64,000 nt of DNA from Polyodon spathula (GCF_017654505.1 NC_054535.1:46070348-46134347), one strand, 5' to 3'; numbered from the stretch's first letter, positions 9,831-19,878 are shown. The notes: generated by a model from the letters alone, not told the origin. Numbers and translations: made by a program.

Positions 9831-11400
9831 CAGTGGGTTGCGAAAGTATTGACCCCCCCCTTGGAATTTTTCCTATTATGTTGCCTTACAACCTGGAATT
9901 AAAATGGATTTTTATTTGGATTTCATGTAATGGACATACACAAAACAGTCCAAATTGGTGAAGTAAAATAAAAAAAATAACTTGTTTAAAAAAATTCTAA
10001 AAAATAAATAACGGAAAAGTGGTGCATGCATATGTATTCACCCCCTTTGCTATTAAGCCTACTAAATAAGATCTGGTGCAAACAATTACCTTCAGAAGTC
10101 ACATAATTAGTTAAATAAAGTCCACCTGTGTGCAATCTAAGTGTCACATGATCTGTCACATGATCTCAGTATATATACACCTGTTCTGAAAGGTCCCAGA
10201 GTCTGCAACACTGCTAAGCAAGGGGCACAATGAAGACCAAGGAGCTCTCCAAACAGGTCAGGGATAAAGTTGTGGAAGTACAGATCAGGGTTGGGTTATA
10301 AAAAAATATCCGAAACTTTGAACATCCCACGGAGCACCATTAAAGCCATTATTAAAAAATAGAAAGAATATGGCACCACAACAAACCTGGCAAGAGAGGG
10401 CCGCCCACCAAAACTCATGGACCAGGCAAGGAGGGCATTAATCAGAGAGGCAACAAAGAGACCAAAGATAACCCTGAAGGAGCTGCAAAGCTCCACAGCG
10501 GAGATTGGAGTATCTGTCCATAGGACCACTTTAAGCCGTACACTCCACAGAGCTGGGCTTTATGGAAGAGTGGCCAGAAAAAAGCCATTGCTTAAAGAAA
10601 AAAATAAGCAAACACATTTGGTGTTCGCCAAAAGGCATGTGGGAGACTCCCCAAACATATGGAAGAAGGTACTCTGGTCAGATGAAATTGAGCTTTTGGG
10701 CCATCAAGGAAAACGCTATGTCTGGCGCAAACCCAACACCTCTCATCACCCCGAGAACACCATCCCCACAGTGAAGCATGGTGGTGGCAGCATCATGCTA
10801 TGGGGATGTTTTTCATCGGCAGGGACTGGGAAACTGGTCAGAATTGAATGAATGATGGATGGCGCTGAATACAGGGAAATTCTTGAGGGAAACCTGTTTC
10901 AGTCTTCCAGAGATTTGTGACTGGGACGGATGTTCAACTTCCAGCAGGACAATGACCCTAAGAATACTGCTAAAGCAACACTCGAGTGGTTTAAGGGGAA
11001 ACATTTAAATGTCTTGGAATGGCCTAGTCAAAGCCCAGACCTCAATCCAATTGCGAATCTGTGGTATGACTTAAAGATTGCTGTACACCAGCGCAACCCA
11101 TCCAGCTTGAAGGAGCTGGAGCAGTTTTGCCCTGAAGAATGGGCAAAAACCCAGTAGCTAGATGTGCCAAGCTTATAGATACATACCCCAAGAGACTTGC
11201 AGCTGTAATTGCTGCAAAAGGTGGCTCTACAAAGTATTGACTTTGGGGGGGTGAATACTTATGCACGCTCAAGTTTTCTGTTTTTTTGTCTTATTTCTTG
11301 TTTGTTTCAAAATAAAAAAATATTTTGCATCTTCAAAGTGGTAGGCATGTTGTGTAAATCAAATGATACAAACCCCCAAAAAATCAATTTTAATTCCAAG
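9831..11400 (+). mobile_element. Tc1-like transposon A, right end truncated
   Basis: Begins TA|CAGTGGGTTGCGAAAGTA, the form of a fish Tc1 terminal repeat. The right terminal repeat (reverse complement of CTTGGAATTAAAATTGATTT) stops abruptly at 11400, where the host transposon's TIR resumes at TGGCTATTATTCCCC; the outermost part of the Tc1 end is missing. It contains the transposase pseudogene at 10230-11240. Confidence 0.9.
10230..11240 (+). pseudogene. Tc1-like transposase pseudogene (copy A)
   Basis: Translation begins MKTKELSKQVRDKVVE, the paired-like helix-turn-helix start of Tc1 transposases, and ends STKY plus stop. The frame is lost early by a small deletion, then resumes as YKKISETLNIPRSTIKAIIK, with an in-frame TAG just before KEYGTT, a TGA after KLVRIE, another TGA after SSRDL and a further break near WAKTQ. 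The first catalytic Asp (WSDE) and second (QQDNDPK) are present. The third catalytic residue is changed: NPIANLW in place of NPIENLW, so the Glu of the DDE triad is Ala. The copy cannot encode an active enzyme. Confidence 0.9.
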
Positions 11401-11625
11401 TGGCTATTATTCCCCACAAACTTTGCTTTTGTGACCAGGACAGTGATATTTTGAAATTTATCTATTTTCCAGAACATTCCAGATAGATTCAGTGCTGAGT
11501 AAACTTGGAGTAACTTCTAGAACTTTACAGTAATATAAATAGTAGTATAAATACAGGTGCCTTAAGCCCACCAGTTCAGTTTAGTTCCAGCTGCCTAAAT
11601 GGATACATATCTGCATTTTTCTGAG

Positions 11626-13493
11626 ATGGCATCATGAGGCTGCAAGCATCCGGCAGACGGATTTTGTGTCTAATTTATCAAGACAAGAGTGAAAAAGAAT
11701 TCCGTGGAAGCATCTGCTAAGATGTGTGAGGCCTACAAGACATATTTCAGCATGCCTGTCGGGGATCAAGACAAACCCTGGGCACCTCATTTCACCTGCG
11801 AGCACTGCAAAAAAACTCTGGAAGGTAAGATGGACAATTGTTGCTCGGAATTTTATGTTACAAAATGTGTTAAAAATGTTTAAATTGTAAAAGTTTTTAA
11901 TTTTAAAATATTTTACAATTTTCAATGTTATTGAAAAAATATATCATATATGAAAAATGTTGCAAGAATCTCTTACCCGTTAGTCATGGGTGAAATAAAT
12001 GTATTTTTGTAGGATGGTACAGATGGGAAAAGAGAGCCATGAAGTTCGCTATCCCAAGAATTTGGTGGGAACCCACTGACCACTCAAGCAACTGCTACTT
12101 CTGCATGGTGGACCCTTCCAAACGTCGGACTGGCAAGAATGCACCTGCTATCACGTATCCGGACCTTCCTTCATCCATCGCCCCGGTGCCACACTGCCAT
12201 GAGCTCCCCGTACCCACTCCTCCGGAGAGAGAGCAGCCGTCTTTAGAAGAGAGCAGCAAGTCAGAGAGCAAGGAAGACGTTGTAGATCCAGATGACAATT
12301 TCAGAGGTGGAGCTGAGGAGAGAAACCCATACTACCCCAACCAAAAAGACCTCAAAGACTTGATTAGAGATCTTGGTCTCACCGAGTCCAATGCCGAGCT
12401 TTTGACGTCTAGGCTCAAGCAATGGAACTTGTTGGATGAAAGTGTGCAAGTCGCAGATCAGAGGAAGCGTCACCAACCTTTTTCCAGCTTCTTCACCCGT
12501 CAAGATGGGCTCTGCTTCTGCCACAATGTGACCAGTCTGTTCGAGGCAATCGGAATCGCCTGTAACCAGAATGAGTGGCGCCTCTTCATTGACAGCTCAT
12601 CCAGGAGCCTCAAAGCCGTGCTGCTCCATAATGGTAACAAGTACCCATCTCTTCCCCTGGCTCACTCGGTGCACCTCAAAGAGGATTACAACAGCATCAA
12701 GACCTTGCTGGACGCCTTGAAGTATGATGAGTACGGCTGGGAGGTCATAGGAGACTTAAAAATGGTGGCATTCCTGATGGGTCTCCAAGGCAGTTTTACC
12801 AAGTTTCCCTGCTATCTTTGCCTTTGGGACAGCAGGGACACCAAGGCGCACTACCACAGGCGGGACTGGCCACAGCGGACTGAGTTCTCTGTGGGGAGGA
12901 ACAACGTCAAGTGGGAGCCACTGGTGGACCCCCGGAAGGTGCTGATGCCACCACTGCACATCAAATTGGGCCTTATGAAACAATTTGTCAGAGCTCTAGA
13001 TAAGGAGTCGGCAGCCTTCAAGTACCTTCAAGACTTCTTCCCTAAGCTATCTGAGGCAAAGGTCAAAGCCGGTGTCTTTGTCGGACCACAGCTAAAGAAG
13101 ACCCTGGAGTGCAATGAATTCCCCAAAAAGCTCACTAGGAAGGAGAAAGCGGCTTGGAACAGCTTTGTCGCAGTGGTTCGGGGCTTCCTGGGCAATCACA
13201 AGGCCGAAAACTATGTGGAGCTGGTTGAGACTCTGGTGAAGAACTACAGCACAATGGGCTGTAGGATGTCCCTCAAAGTCCATATCCTTGATGCTCATCT
13301 TGATAAATTCAAGGAGAACATGGGAGCGTACTCGGAGGAGCAAGGCGAGCGCTTCCACCAGGATATACTGCACTTTGAACGCTGCTACCAAGGACAGTAT
13401 AACGAGAACATGATGGGAGACTACATTTGGGGGTTGATTCGTGAAAGTGATTTACAGTATAATCGTAAATCTCGAAAAACTACTCACTTCTAA
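11626..13493 (+). pseudogene. multi-cysteine DDE-type transposase pseudogene (copy 1)
   Basis: Two exons are visible. Exon 1 (11626-11824) keeps CEAYKTYFSMPVGDQ and FTCEHCKKTLEG; donor GAAG|GTAAG. Exon 2 starts at 12013 after TTGTAG and joins in frame as GWYRWEKRAMKFAIPRIWW, then runs open to TAA at 13493. Exon 1 is dead: the ATG is followed by TGA at codon 4 and TAA further on, and an expected CxxC near the TAA seems deleted. Exon 2 keeps CYFC, candidate catalytic residues in LFIDSSSRS (D185 counted from Met at 12039), VIGDLK (D239) and EEQGERFHQD (E437 or a neighbouring E), and CYLCLWD (C258/C261) between D2 and E. That layout resembles CMC/hAT-like DDE transposases with an inserted domain. 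I recognise this as a common family of uncharacterised animal proteins; the superfamily label is inference. Confidence 0.75.
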
Positions 13494-13646
13494 ATCTTTT
13501 GTAGTCATTTTTGTATTACTTTAGTATAAATACATGTTAATTTGGATTCATATGTTGTTTTTTTCTGACTTCATGTGAACGAAAAGACACAAATTCGCCC
13601 ATTTTCTCACTGGAAATAGGTAAATTTCAAAATGTCACTGTCCTGG

Positions 13647-14013
13647 TGTAACAAAGTGCCCGCCCCTGTGTATATTATCTGTTATGTGTTGCGTGTGGTG
13701 TGTTTAAATGTTGGTGTATAGACATTGGTACACGGGATATAAACGGGTCTGTGTAACACAAGTGTTTAAAATGTATATGTGTATTTAGGCACGAGGATTG
13801 CACAGCACTTCACGTGCAAGTAAAATGTAGTAATATGTGAGCACGGGGAATTGCACTTTATTAATTCACGTGCTGGGATTCAAGTGAATAATTAATTGGT
13901 AATTGAATCCCAGCACAATAGTATATATAGATGCACGTGGTCACATACTGGAGGTTGGGTGTTCGGTGAGCGGAGAACGGGATTGGAGACGGAGGAAATA
14001 AGCAGTAATAGTA

Positions 14014-14062
<49 letters not shown>

Positions 14063-14312
14063 AAAGTATGTTGAGTCTCCGTGTTTGTCAGTGTCTGTCC
14101 GTGCACCGTTTTGTTAAGTTTAGTCTGTTTTTGTTTGTCTATTTATTTTGGCGTAGAGTGCCGTGTCCTGTGTTTTCGTGTTTGTTTAAACCTTTTATTT
14201 TGTAATAAACCGGCGCCAACAGGCGTCTTTATCATTTCATTTTACATCATTGTCTTTGTATATTTCATTCCTTCCTGGTTCTGACGCCGCCCACTTGGCC
14301 GTCTTTGTGACA
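13647..14312 (+). mobile_element. solo LTR, 666 bp, TSD CCTGG
   Basis: Bounded TGTAACAAAG...CTTTGTGACA with a perfect 5-bp duplication CCTGG at 13642-13646 and 14313-14317. The unoccupied site is seen in the second transposon copy at 26139-26143, which proves insertion. U3 carries a 14-bp perfect inverted repeat (GTGCTGGGATTCAA at 13870, complement at 13903) ending 4 nt before TATATATAG. An (AAT)n array lies at about 14012-14061 and a poly(A) signal AATAAA near 14201. Same family as the LTRs at 33524, 35972 and 42405. Confidence 0.95.
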
Positions 14313-14427
14313 CCTGGTCACAAAAGCAAAGTTTGTGGGGAATAATAGCCATTTTCTATACTTTTGAGGCATAAGCAATTAGGAAATAACACTTACTACC
14401 CAGGAACAAAAATTGTGTTACATAGTG

Positions 14428-14693
14428 AATTTGCTACATGAATCTTACCTGTTTGTTTCTCATTTCCATTCATGATTGTAGGTCTCAATGGTGGAGTTCT
14501 GAAACAAATATGTGTTAGTTATGATTAAGGAGATATCCGTTTTCAACCTGTGCTTTGAGATGCTGTTGGACTTCCTTTGTCATTTCCCCTGGTGGGTAAA
14601 ACTGTACCCACTCCTTGAACAGATTCCTTTTATTACCAGCTACTCTCCTATTGACTGACATGTTTTCAGCTAGTGACATGCTTTGATCTAGAA
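14428..14693. other. flank of hAT element, unassigned
   Basis: The minus strand is open with KRNLFKEWVQFYPPGEM between an acceptor-like and a donor-like site, but no family is recognised and the frame is short. The 15-mer CATGAATCTTACCTG at 14441 recurs inverted at 18541. Confidence 0.35.
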
Positions 14694-15074
14694 CAGTGGT
14701 CCTCAAAGTGGTGCCCGCGAAGCCAGGCCATCCTACCCGCGGCAAATGTTCTTAATATGGTTCGTGAACACATTTCTGGAGGAGATTCGGCGGTATCAGG
14801 CGAAGTTGAGATAAAACTTGGACTAAACACGTTTTCCAACAAAAACGGTGACAGCGAGTCTGTTGAGAGTGCACCTGCCCTGAAGCAGTGCGGTAGTGGT
14901 GATGAGGCCCCGGCAGAGGACGACCTACGGCCAGTGACACAACACACTAAAACTGTACTCTCGCTGGATGACGGTACACTCTCTTGGGGTCTCCTATGTC
15001 GTTGGTGCTGTCTTACAACGTGGGTGAAGTGTGGTTCGTGCAATACGAGGCGGGCACAATGTACTTGTTAGTGC

Positions 15075-15400
15075 AAGTCTGCTCAGACAGAGCAACCTGA
15101 ACATGCTGAGTGACAGATGGGGGAAGCTGCTCAGACAGAGCAACCTGAACATGCTGAGTGACAGATGGGGGAAGCTGCGCAGACAGAGCAACCTGAACAT
15201 GCTGAGTGACAGATGGGGGAAGCTGCTGACAGAGCAACCTGAACATGCTGAGTACAGATGGGGGAAGCTGCTCAGACAGAGCAACCTGAACATGCTGAGT
15301 GACAGATGGGGGAAGCTGCTCAGACAGAGCAACCTGAACATGCTGAGTGACAGATGGGGGAAGCTGCTCAGACAGAGCAACCTGAACATGCTGAGCGACA
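15075..15400 (+). repeat. 48-bp minisatellite, about 7 copies
   Basis: The unit runs CTGAACATGCTGAGTGACAG, then ATGGGGGAAGCTGC, then TCAGACAGAGCAAC. Because 48 is a multiple of three, the plus strand reads in frame as repeats of NLNMLSDRWGKLLRQS (15031-15423), and the minus strand is open over 15013-15657. One unit is out of frame and restored within the next. No start context or homology supports a gene. Confidence 0.9.
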
Positions 15401-16249
15401 GCGAGACGATGGTGCTGAGCTAAGGCTGGGGAAGCTGCGCAGATGGAGCAAGAAGTGCTGCCGCTTCCAGGGAAACAGGGCAGCATTTGGACCGAGTGTG
15501 TGCTCCAACGGCAGGAGAGTGGCGCCTTTGTTCGGGGCCCACTCCGGCGGCAGGAGAGACGTGCCCCAGTCGGGGGTGTGGTGCAGCGGCAGATGGGTGG
15601 GGTCCAAGCTGCGGGACCACCCCGGTGGCTGGCGAGAGGTGTCAGAATCCGTGACACGAGGCAGCGGCTAGACGTGCCCTAGCCGGGGGTACAGTTTACC
15701 CGCGGGGGAGCAGCCGTGCCAGGAGCGGGGTGCAGCGGAGCATGTTGCTGAGGCCCCCATTGTTCCAGAATGGCAGTGTTGGGCCTGGAGGGGGTGCTGG
15801 AGTGCTCTCTTGTAGGCTTATCATTGGAGGCAGCGTGTGGCACGTGTTGTTCTCCCCAGGTTCCCGAAGGATGTCGGAAAGCCGGGAGGGGGCTGAGCTG
15901 ATCTCTCGAGATCAAGAACCGAGTACGAGCTGGAGGCGTGCTGGGGAAGCGCTGTGTGAGTTTCCGCACAGTGGCAGCGGTTGCTGGAAAGCAGCCAGGC
16001 TCCGGGACTGTCGTTGGAACTGTGCCAGCTAACCTCGACCCGGATGACTGGGCGGGGGCGATGGCTCATGGAAGCCCAGATCCAGGAGGGACTGCCCGGC
16101 CAGGACTTTCACGAGGGCCGGGGTAAGTCTGTCACTCCGGGCCCGGACTCAGTTCTCGAATGCAATGCCGAAATTAAAATGTTTGTTGCCAGGATCGCAT
16201 TGTGTAATTGTGAAGTCTTTCGGGGCGAAAGAAATTAAGGGGTGGGCAA
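15401..16249. other. GC-rich interior of the composite element
   Basis: GC-rich sequence with overlapping short open frames on both strands and no recognisable domain. It ends in a purine-rich tract AAATTAAGGGGTGGGCAA just before an LTR start, as a polypurine tract would, so it may be retrotransposon internal sequence. Confidence 0.4.
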
Positions 16250-16625
16250 TGTAGCGATCCTGGGTCTGTGCTGTAAATAGTCAGCTGTGTTACTGCACTG
16301 TCATGTTGTTGTACTGGGGGGGGACATGTGCTTGCCTGTACTGTCTGTGTGCAAGAGGAGTGCGTGCGTGTGTGTGTGTGGGCTGTCCTATTGGTTGGTT
16401 GGTAATTGGGGGTTTCCCTAGGTTAAAGGCAGGGTTGGCGCCAAATCAGGGCTCCATATAAGGGAACGCGGGAGCTGGGAGAAGAGAGAATGTTCAAAGT
16501 GTGTGTGTGAGAAGCTGTTACGCTGTCCTTGAGTTTTTTTATGTTGGTTAATGTTCAATAAAACAGGCCATTTGAGAACTGCAAGAGCTGTCTGCCTCTC
16601 TCATTTCATCCTAGAACCCTAAACG

Positions 16626-16630
<5 letters not shown>
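16250..16630 (+). mobile_element. LTR candidate preceded by a polypurine tract
   Basis: Starts TGTAGCGATCC after the purine tract and ends near CGTTATA, where the (TA)n array begins. It has a TATA box (CCATATAAGG, 16453), a palindrome TTGGCGCCAA at 16435 just upstream that matches an E2F site, and a poly(A) signal AATAAA at 16558. No matching 5' LTR is present. The right edge is blurred by the microsatellite. Confidence 0.55.

Positions 16631-16703
<73 letters not shown>
16627..16703. repeat. (AT)n microsatellite, left half
   Basis: Near-perfect AT array that ends at the left terminus of Tc1-like element E. Confidence 0.95.
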
Positions 16704-16707
<4 letters not shown>

Positions 16708-18166
16708 CAGTCAAAAGTTTGAGTACACTTGCTGGAAACTAGGTTTTTTTCATAATTGACAATGTTTTACGTCGTATACGTTTCTGTAAATACTTGAAAA
16801 TGAAAACACATTTCTCTAAATACTTGAAAATGAAAACACATGTTACAATATACAAAACAAAACATAAGGAGTATAAAAGCAATGTTGGATTCCTCAAAAT
16901 AGCCACCCTTTGCCTTAATAACAGCCTCACAAACATGAAGCATTCGGATACAAGTTTCAGCAGGAAATCACCCGACATGTCTTCCCAGCTGTTCTGCAGC
17001 AATTCCCAGAGATTTAGGGCACTTGTGGGTAGCTTTGCTTTGACTCTTCTGTCCAGTTCATCCCATACAAGTTCTATGGGATTGAGGTCTGGAGACTGGG
17101 CAGGCCAGGTCATTAAATTGAGTTGTCCTTCACTTTCCTTCTTCGCCAGATAGTTCTTGCACAATTTTGAGGTGTGTTTCGGGCCATTATCTTGCTGAAG
17201 AATGAAGGACTACCCAACTAGCCATAATCCTGATGGAATGGCATGCTTCTGAAGTATGCTATGATATGATAGCCATGCTAGCCATGCTGGCCATGGACTT
17301 GGTAAAGATCACCAACTCTGTCACCAGCAAAGCAACCACGGACCATGACACTGCCTCCTCCATGCTTGACAGTGGGAACCACACATGCAGAACTCATGCG
17401 CTCACTCTCTCTGCGTCTTACAAATACTCGGTGGTTGGACCCAAATATTTCAAATTTTTATTCATCGGTCCATAAGACCAACTTCCTCTCCTCAAATGTC
17501 CAGTTTCTGTGTTTTTTGGCCAAGGCAAGTCTCTTCCTCTTATTCTGTACTCTTAATAATGGTTTCTTTGCAGCAATTCTTCCAGTTAGGCCAGCGTCAT
17601 GCAATCTCCTCTGAACAGTTCATGTTGAAACATCTGTACTTCTAGTAGCATTTAGCTGAGCTTGTATTTCAGAGGCAGTTAATCATCGGTTTCGCAGACT
17701 TGAATGAACTTGTTCTCTGATTCTGAGGTCACCCTTGGCCTGCCTGACCTTGTTCGGTCCTCGTGAGTGCCAGTTTCTTCAAATCGTTTGATGGTCTTGG
17801 CCACAGCAGTTACAGACACTTGCAAATTTCTTGCGATTTGTCTTAAAGATTGACCTTCATTTCTTTAAGTAATGACTGTCTTTTTTCTTTGCTTGAGTGT
17901 ATTTTGCCATTTTCTGCTCCCTTACATTCAGGAATGACAAACTTGTGCCTATGCTACCTATATTTATAGTAATCATGGACCCTCACCTGTTATAATAATT
18001 GGTGACAAAAGGTTAAATAAGTAACATGCTAGTTAACTCAGAGAACATCTAACAAAGACACTTTTATACTTAGGTCAATGTTCTAACACCGTGTTATACA
18101 GTTAAAAGCATAGATAGTTATGAAAAACCTGGTTTCAAGCAGGTGTACTCAAACTTTTGACTGGTA

Positions 18167-18169
<3 letters not shown>
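16704..18169 (-). mobile_element. Tc1-like transposon E inside a TA microsatellite
   Basis: Terminal inverted repeats GTACCAGTCAAAAGTTTGAG (left) and the complement ending GACTGGTACTG (right), flanked by TA. A transposase pseudogene lies on the minus strand. The family differs in sequence from the other four Tc1 copies. Confidence 0.9.
16739..17910 (-). pseudogene. Tc1-like transposase pseudogene (copy E)
   Basis: The minus strand starts MAKYTQAKKKDSHYLK at 17910 and hits an early stop. Later pieces are [25 protein letters not shown], a QQDN-type motif, then an intact C-terminal frame 17164-16739 beginning MCKNYLAKKESEGQLNLMTW with [19 protein letters not shown]. The first catalytic Asp (TDE) and the Glu in NPIELVW survive, but stops and frameshifts break the protein. 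A tail of about 60 extra residues runs into the terminal repeat. Confidence 0.85.

Positions 18170-18244
<75 letters not shown>
18170..18244. repeat. (TA)n microsatellite, right half
   Basis: Continues the array at 16627-16703 across the Tc1 insertion. Confidence 0.95.
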
Positions 18245-18247
<3 letters not shown>

Positions 18248-18515
18248 ATCGCAGGAAGGCAGTATTTAAGATAAGAACTTATGCAACAGTTACCGTGCCC
18301 ACAAACAGCCAAGTAAGATCAATTTATGCCTGTGTCCAAATTACTTTGAGGACCACTGATCTAGAAAATACTGTTGAGCTGAAATGATAAAGGAAGTGCA
18401 AGTTTAACAGATTTATTGACAGTAAGGCATGGAATTACTTTAACCTACTGTAAAGTAGTACAAGATTTGCTGTAACGCATGTTTCTTTCATAAGTGCACA
18501 TTTGAGATCTATGTA

Positions 18516-18659
18516 GCTAATGAAAGTGCACAGCAGGTAAGATTCATGAAAATAATTTTTGTTATTTACTATTAAATAAAGGATAACAACAACCAGTGTT
18601 GAAGTGGTGAAATAATCTATAGTTTTGAGTGGTATAGAGCATGGGAACTCTGGACTATT
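18516..18659 (+). repeat. 143-bp direct repeat, left copy
   Basis: Begins GCTAATGAAAGTGCACAGCA and ends GGAACTCTGGACTATT. About 90% identical to 19736-19878 by eye. The two copies flank a LINE fragment. Confidence 0.85.
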
Positions 18660-19720
18660 TCAAGATTTTCATTACATGGGAGTAGGAGAGTTAAAACTTC
18701 ATGCTAATTTGAACTCGGCTCTTGCCAAGATAAGCACCAACTAAGACGTAGCTTTACAGTAAACTAATGTGACCCATCTGCATCTCCTTCCATTTGCATT
18801 TCTTTCCAGCTGTTGATGTAGATGTCCTTCTGCCTGGTGTTGATGGCTGAAGTGTAATGTTGGCTCCAGGGATCAGCTTATTTTGCCTCCCCTGCGCATC
18901 AGCACACACAACGGCTGCAAAGCTGTGTCCAGGGATCAACCACAGTGCGGTCTCCCCAGAGCATCAGCATGACAACCGTTTGGATTGAGCTAAGTAGAGT
19001 ACATTTCTGGGGTCTTCAAGTGGGCACCTTCCATCCTCTGTGTTTCGTCGACTAGCCCATGACACCTCAAGAGGGCTCAACAGTGATTCTGGTGTCCCAG
19101 TATCACCCCCTTCTGTCCCCCACTCAACTCAGCCCAGCTTACTTACCTGCACATCAGCGTTGCTTTCTTTCTATTGTGCTTGAGATCCCCAGCCAGAATC
19201 TTTCCGTCTCAACCACAGCCAGTTGCTGCTCCTTTCTGTTGCTTCAGATAAGTTCTTCACTGTGCGACCCAACTCTTGGCCACTGAACCCGACATCTCTG
19301 AGAAACCGGGTTGTAGAGTGTGCCACAAATCCTCGACAACCCACCTCCACTGGGTAAACCCAGACTCTCCATCCTCACTATTCTGCTAGTTGAGCGTACC
19401 AAAGTTTCCTCCTCTCATATGCCTCATCCACAGCATCCTCCCTTGACACTGGTAACTCTACCATATGAACAAGGCGTGCTGATCCAGACCACAAAACATT
19501 GTCTGGTTGAAGGTTAGTGATGGCAATCTCAGGTGGAAAAATAAGACGTTGACCAACATCTGCCAGCATCTTCCAGTCTCTAGCAGTTTCCAATTGTCAT
19601 GGGCGAGGCTTGGTTTTAACACCATTTCTTGGTGGTTGCTCTCCCGGAAGGAGGAATATTGTCTTTTGTGTGTAATGCTTTGATGGAACTGGTGGCAACT
19701 TATTGGTCAGGTTACGCTCG
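18660..19720 (-). mobile_element. non-LTR retrotransposon 3' fragment with a possible PD-(D/E)xK-type nuclease end
   Basis: The minus strand reads ARDWKMLADVGQRLIFPPEI, QPDNVLWS, VELPVSREDAVDEAYERR, then VEVGCRGFVAHSTTRFLRDV and ERSSNWLWLRRKDSGW followed by stop. This is the C-terminal end of a retrotransposon ORF that is common in fish genomes. The PD...E...E..RK spacing could be a restriction-like endonuclease, as in R2/NeSL-type elements, but this is inference. A TGA interrupts the frame before QLETARDW. The downstream part (18690-19140) is a 3' region shared with 37200-37740. Confidence 0.6.
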
Positions 19721-19735
19721 TCTTCCAATGCTAAG

Positions 19736-19878
19736 GCTAATGAAAATGCATAGCAGGTAAGATTCATGAAAATTATTTTGTTATTTACTGTTAATAAAGG
19801 ATAAACAATAACCAGTGTTGAATCTGTGAAATAATCCATAGTTTTGAGTGGTATAGAGCATGGGAACTCTGGACTATT
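19736..19878 (+). repeat. 143-bp direct repeat, right copy
   Basis: Begins GCTAATGAAAATGCATAGCA; same orientation as 18516-18659. Differences are scattered substitutions and small indels. Confidence 0.85.

Larger units (their letters stand above)
9787..14427 (+). mobile_element. DNA transposon with CACTATG termini and multi-cysteine transposase, copy 1, carrying two nested insertions
   Basis: The termini are long inverted repeats. The left starts CACCGTGTAACA (9787) and the right ends with the reverse complement of CACTATGTAACACAA (14427). Internal parts of the TIR, such as CTATTATTCCCCACAAACTT and TTTGTGACCAGGACAGTGAT, occur inverted at 11402-11460 and 13630-14352. A Tc1 (9831-11400) sits at the TA of GGGTAGTA in the left TIR, with loss of about 40 bp of TIR and the Tc1 right end. 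A solo LTR (13647-14312) sits in the right TIR. Removing both leaves an element of about 2.4 kb. CACTA-like ends suggest the CMC group (CACTA/Mirage/Chapaev), but no convincing target duplication is visible here. Confidence 0.75.
14694..18358. mobile_element. hAT-bounded composite element, 3.7 kb, perfect 8-bp TSD
   Basis: Ends are perfect 16-bp inverted repeats, CAGTGGTCCTCAAAGT at 14694-14709 and its complement at 18343-18358. They are flanked by the perfect 8-bp duplication ATCTAGAA (14686-14693 and 18359-18366), which identifies a hAT insertion. There is no hAT transposase; the interior holds a 48-bp minisatellite, a GC-rich block, an LTR, and a (TA)n array split by a Tc1. Only about 100 bp at each edge look like hAT sequence. 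Confidence 0.9.

Noticed and set aside
13861..14117. Frames with poly-Tyr or poly-Asn runs
   Set aside because: Translations of the (AAT)n array inside a solo LTR.
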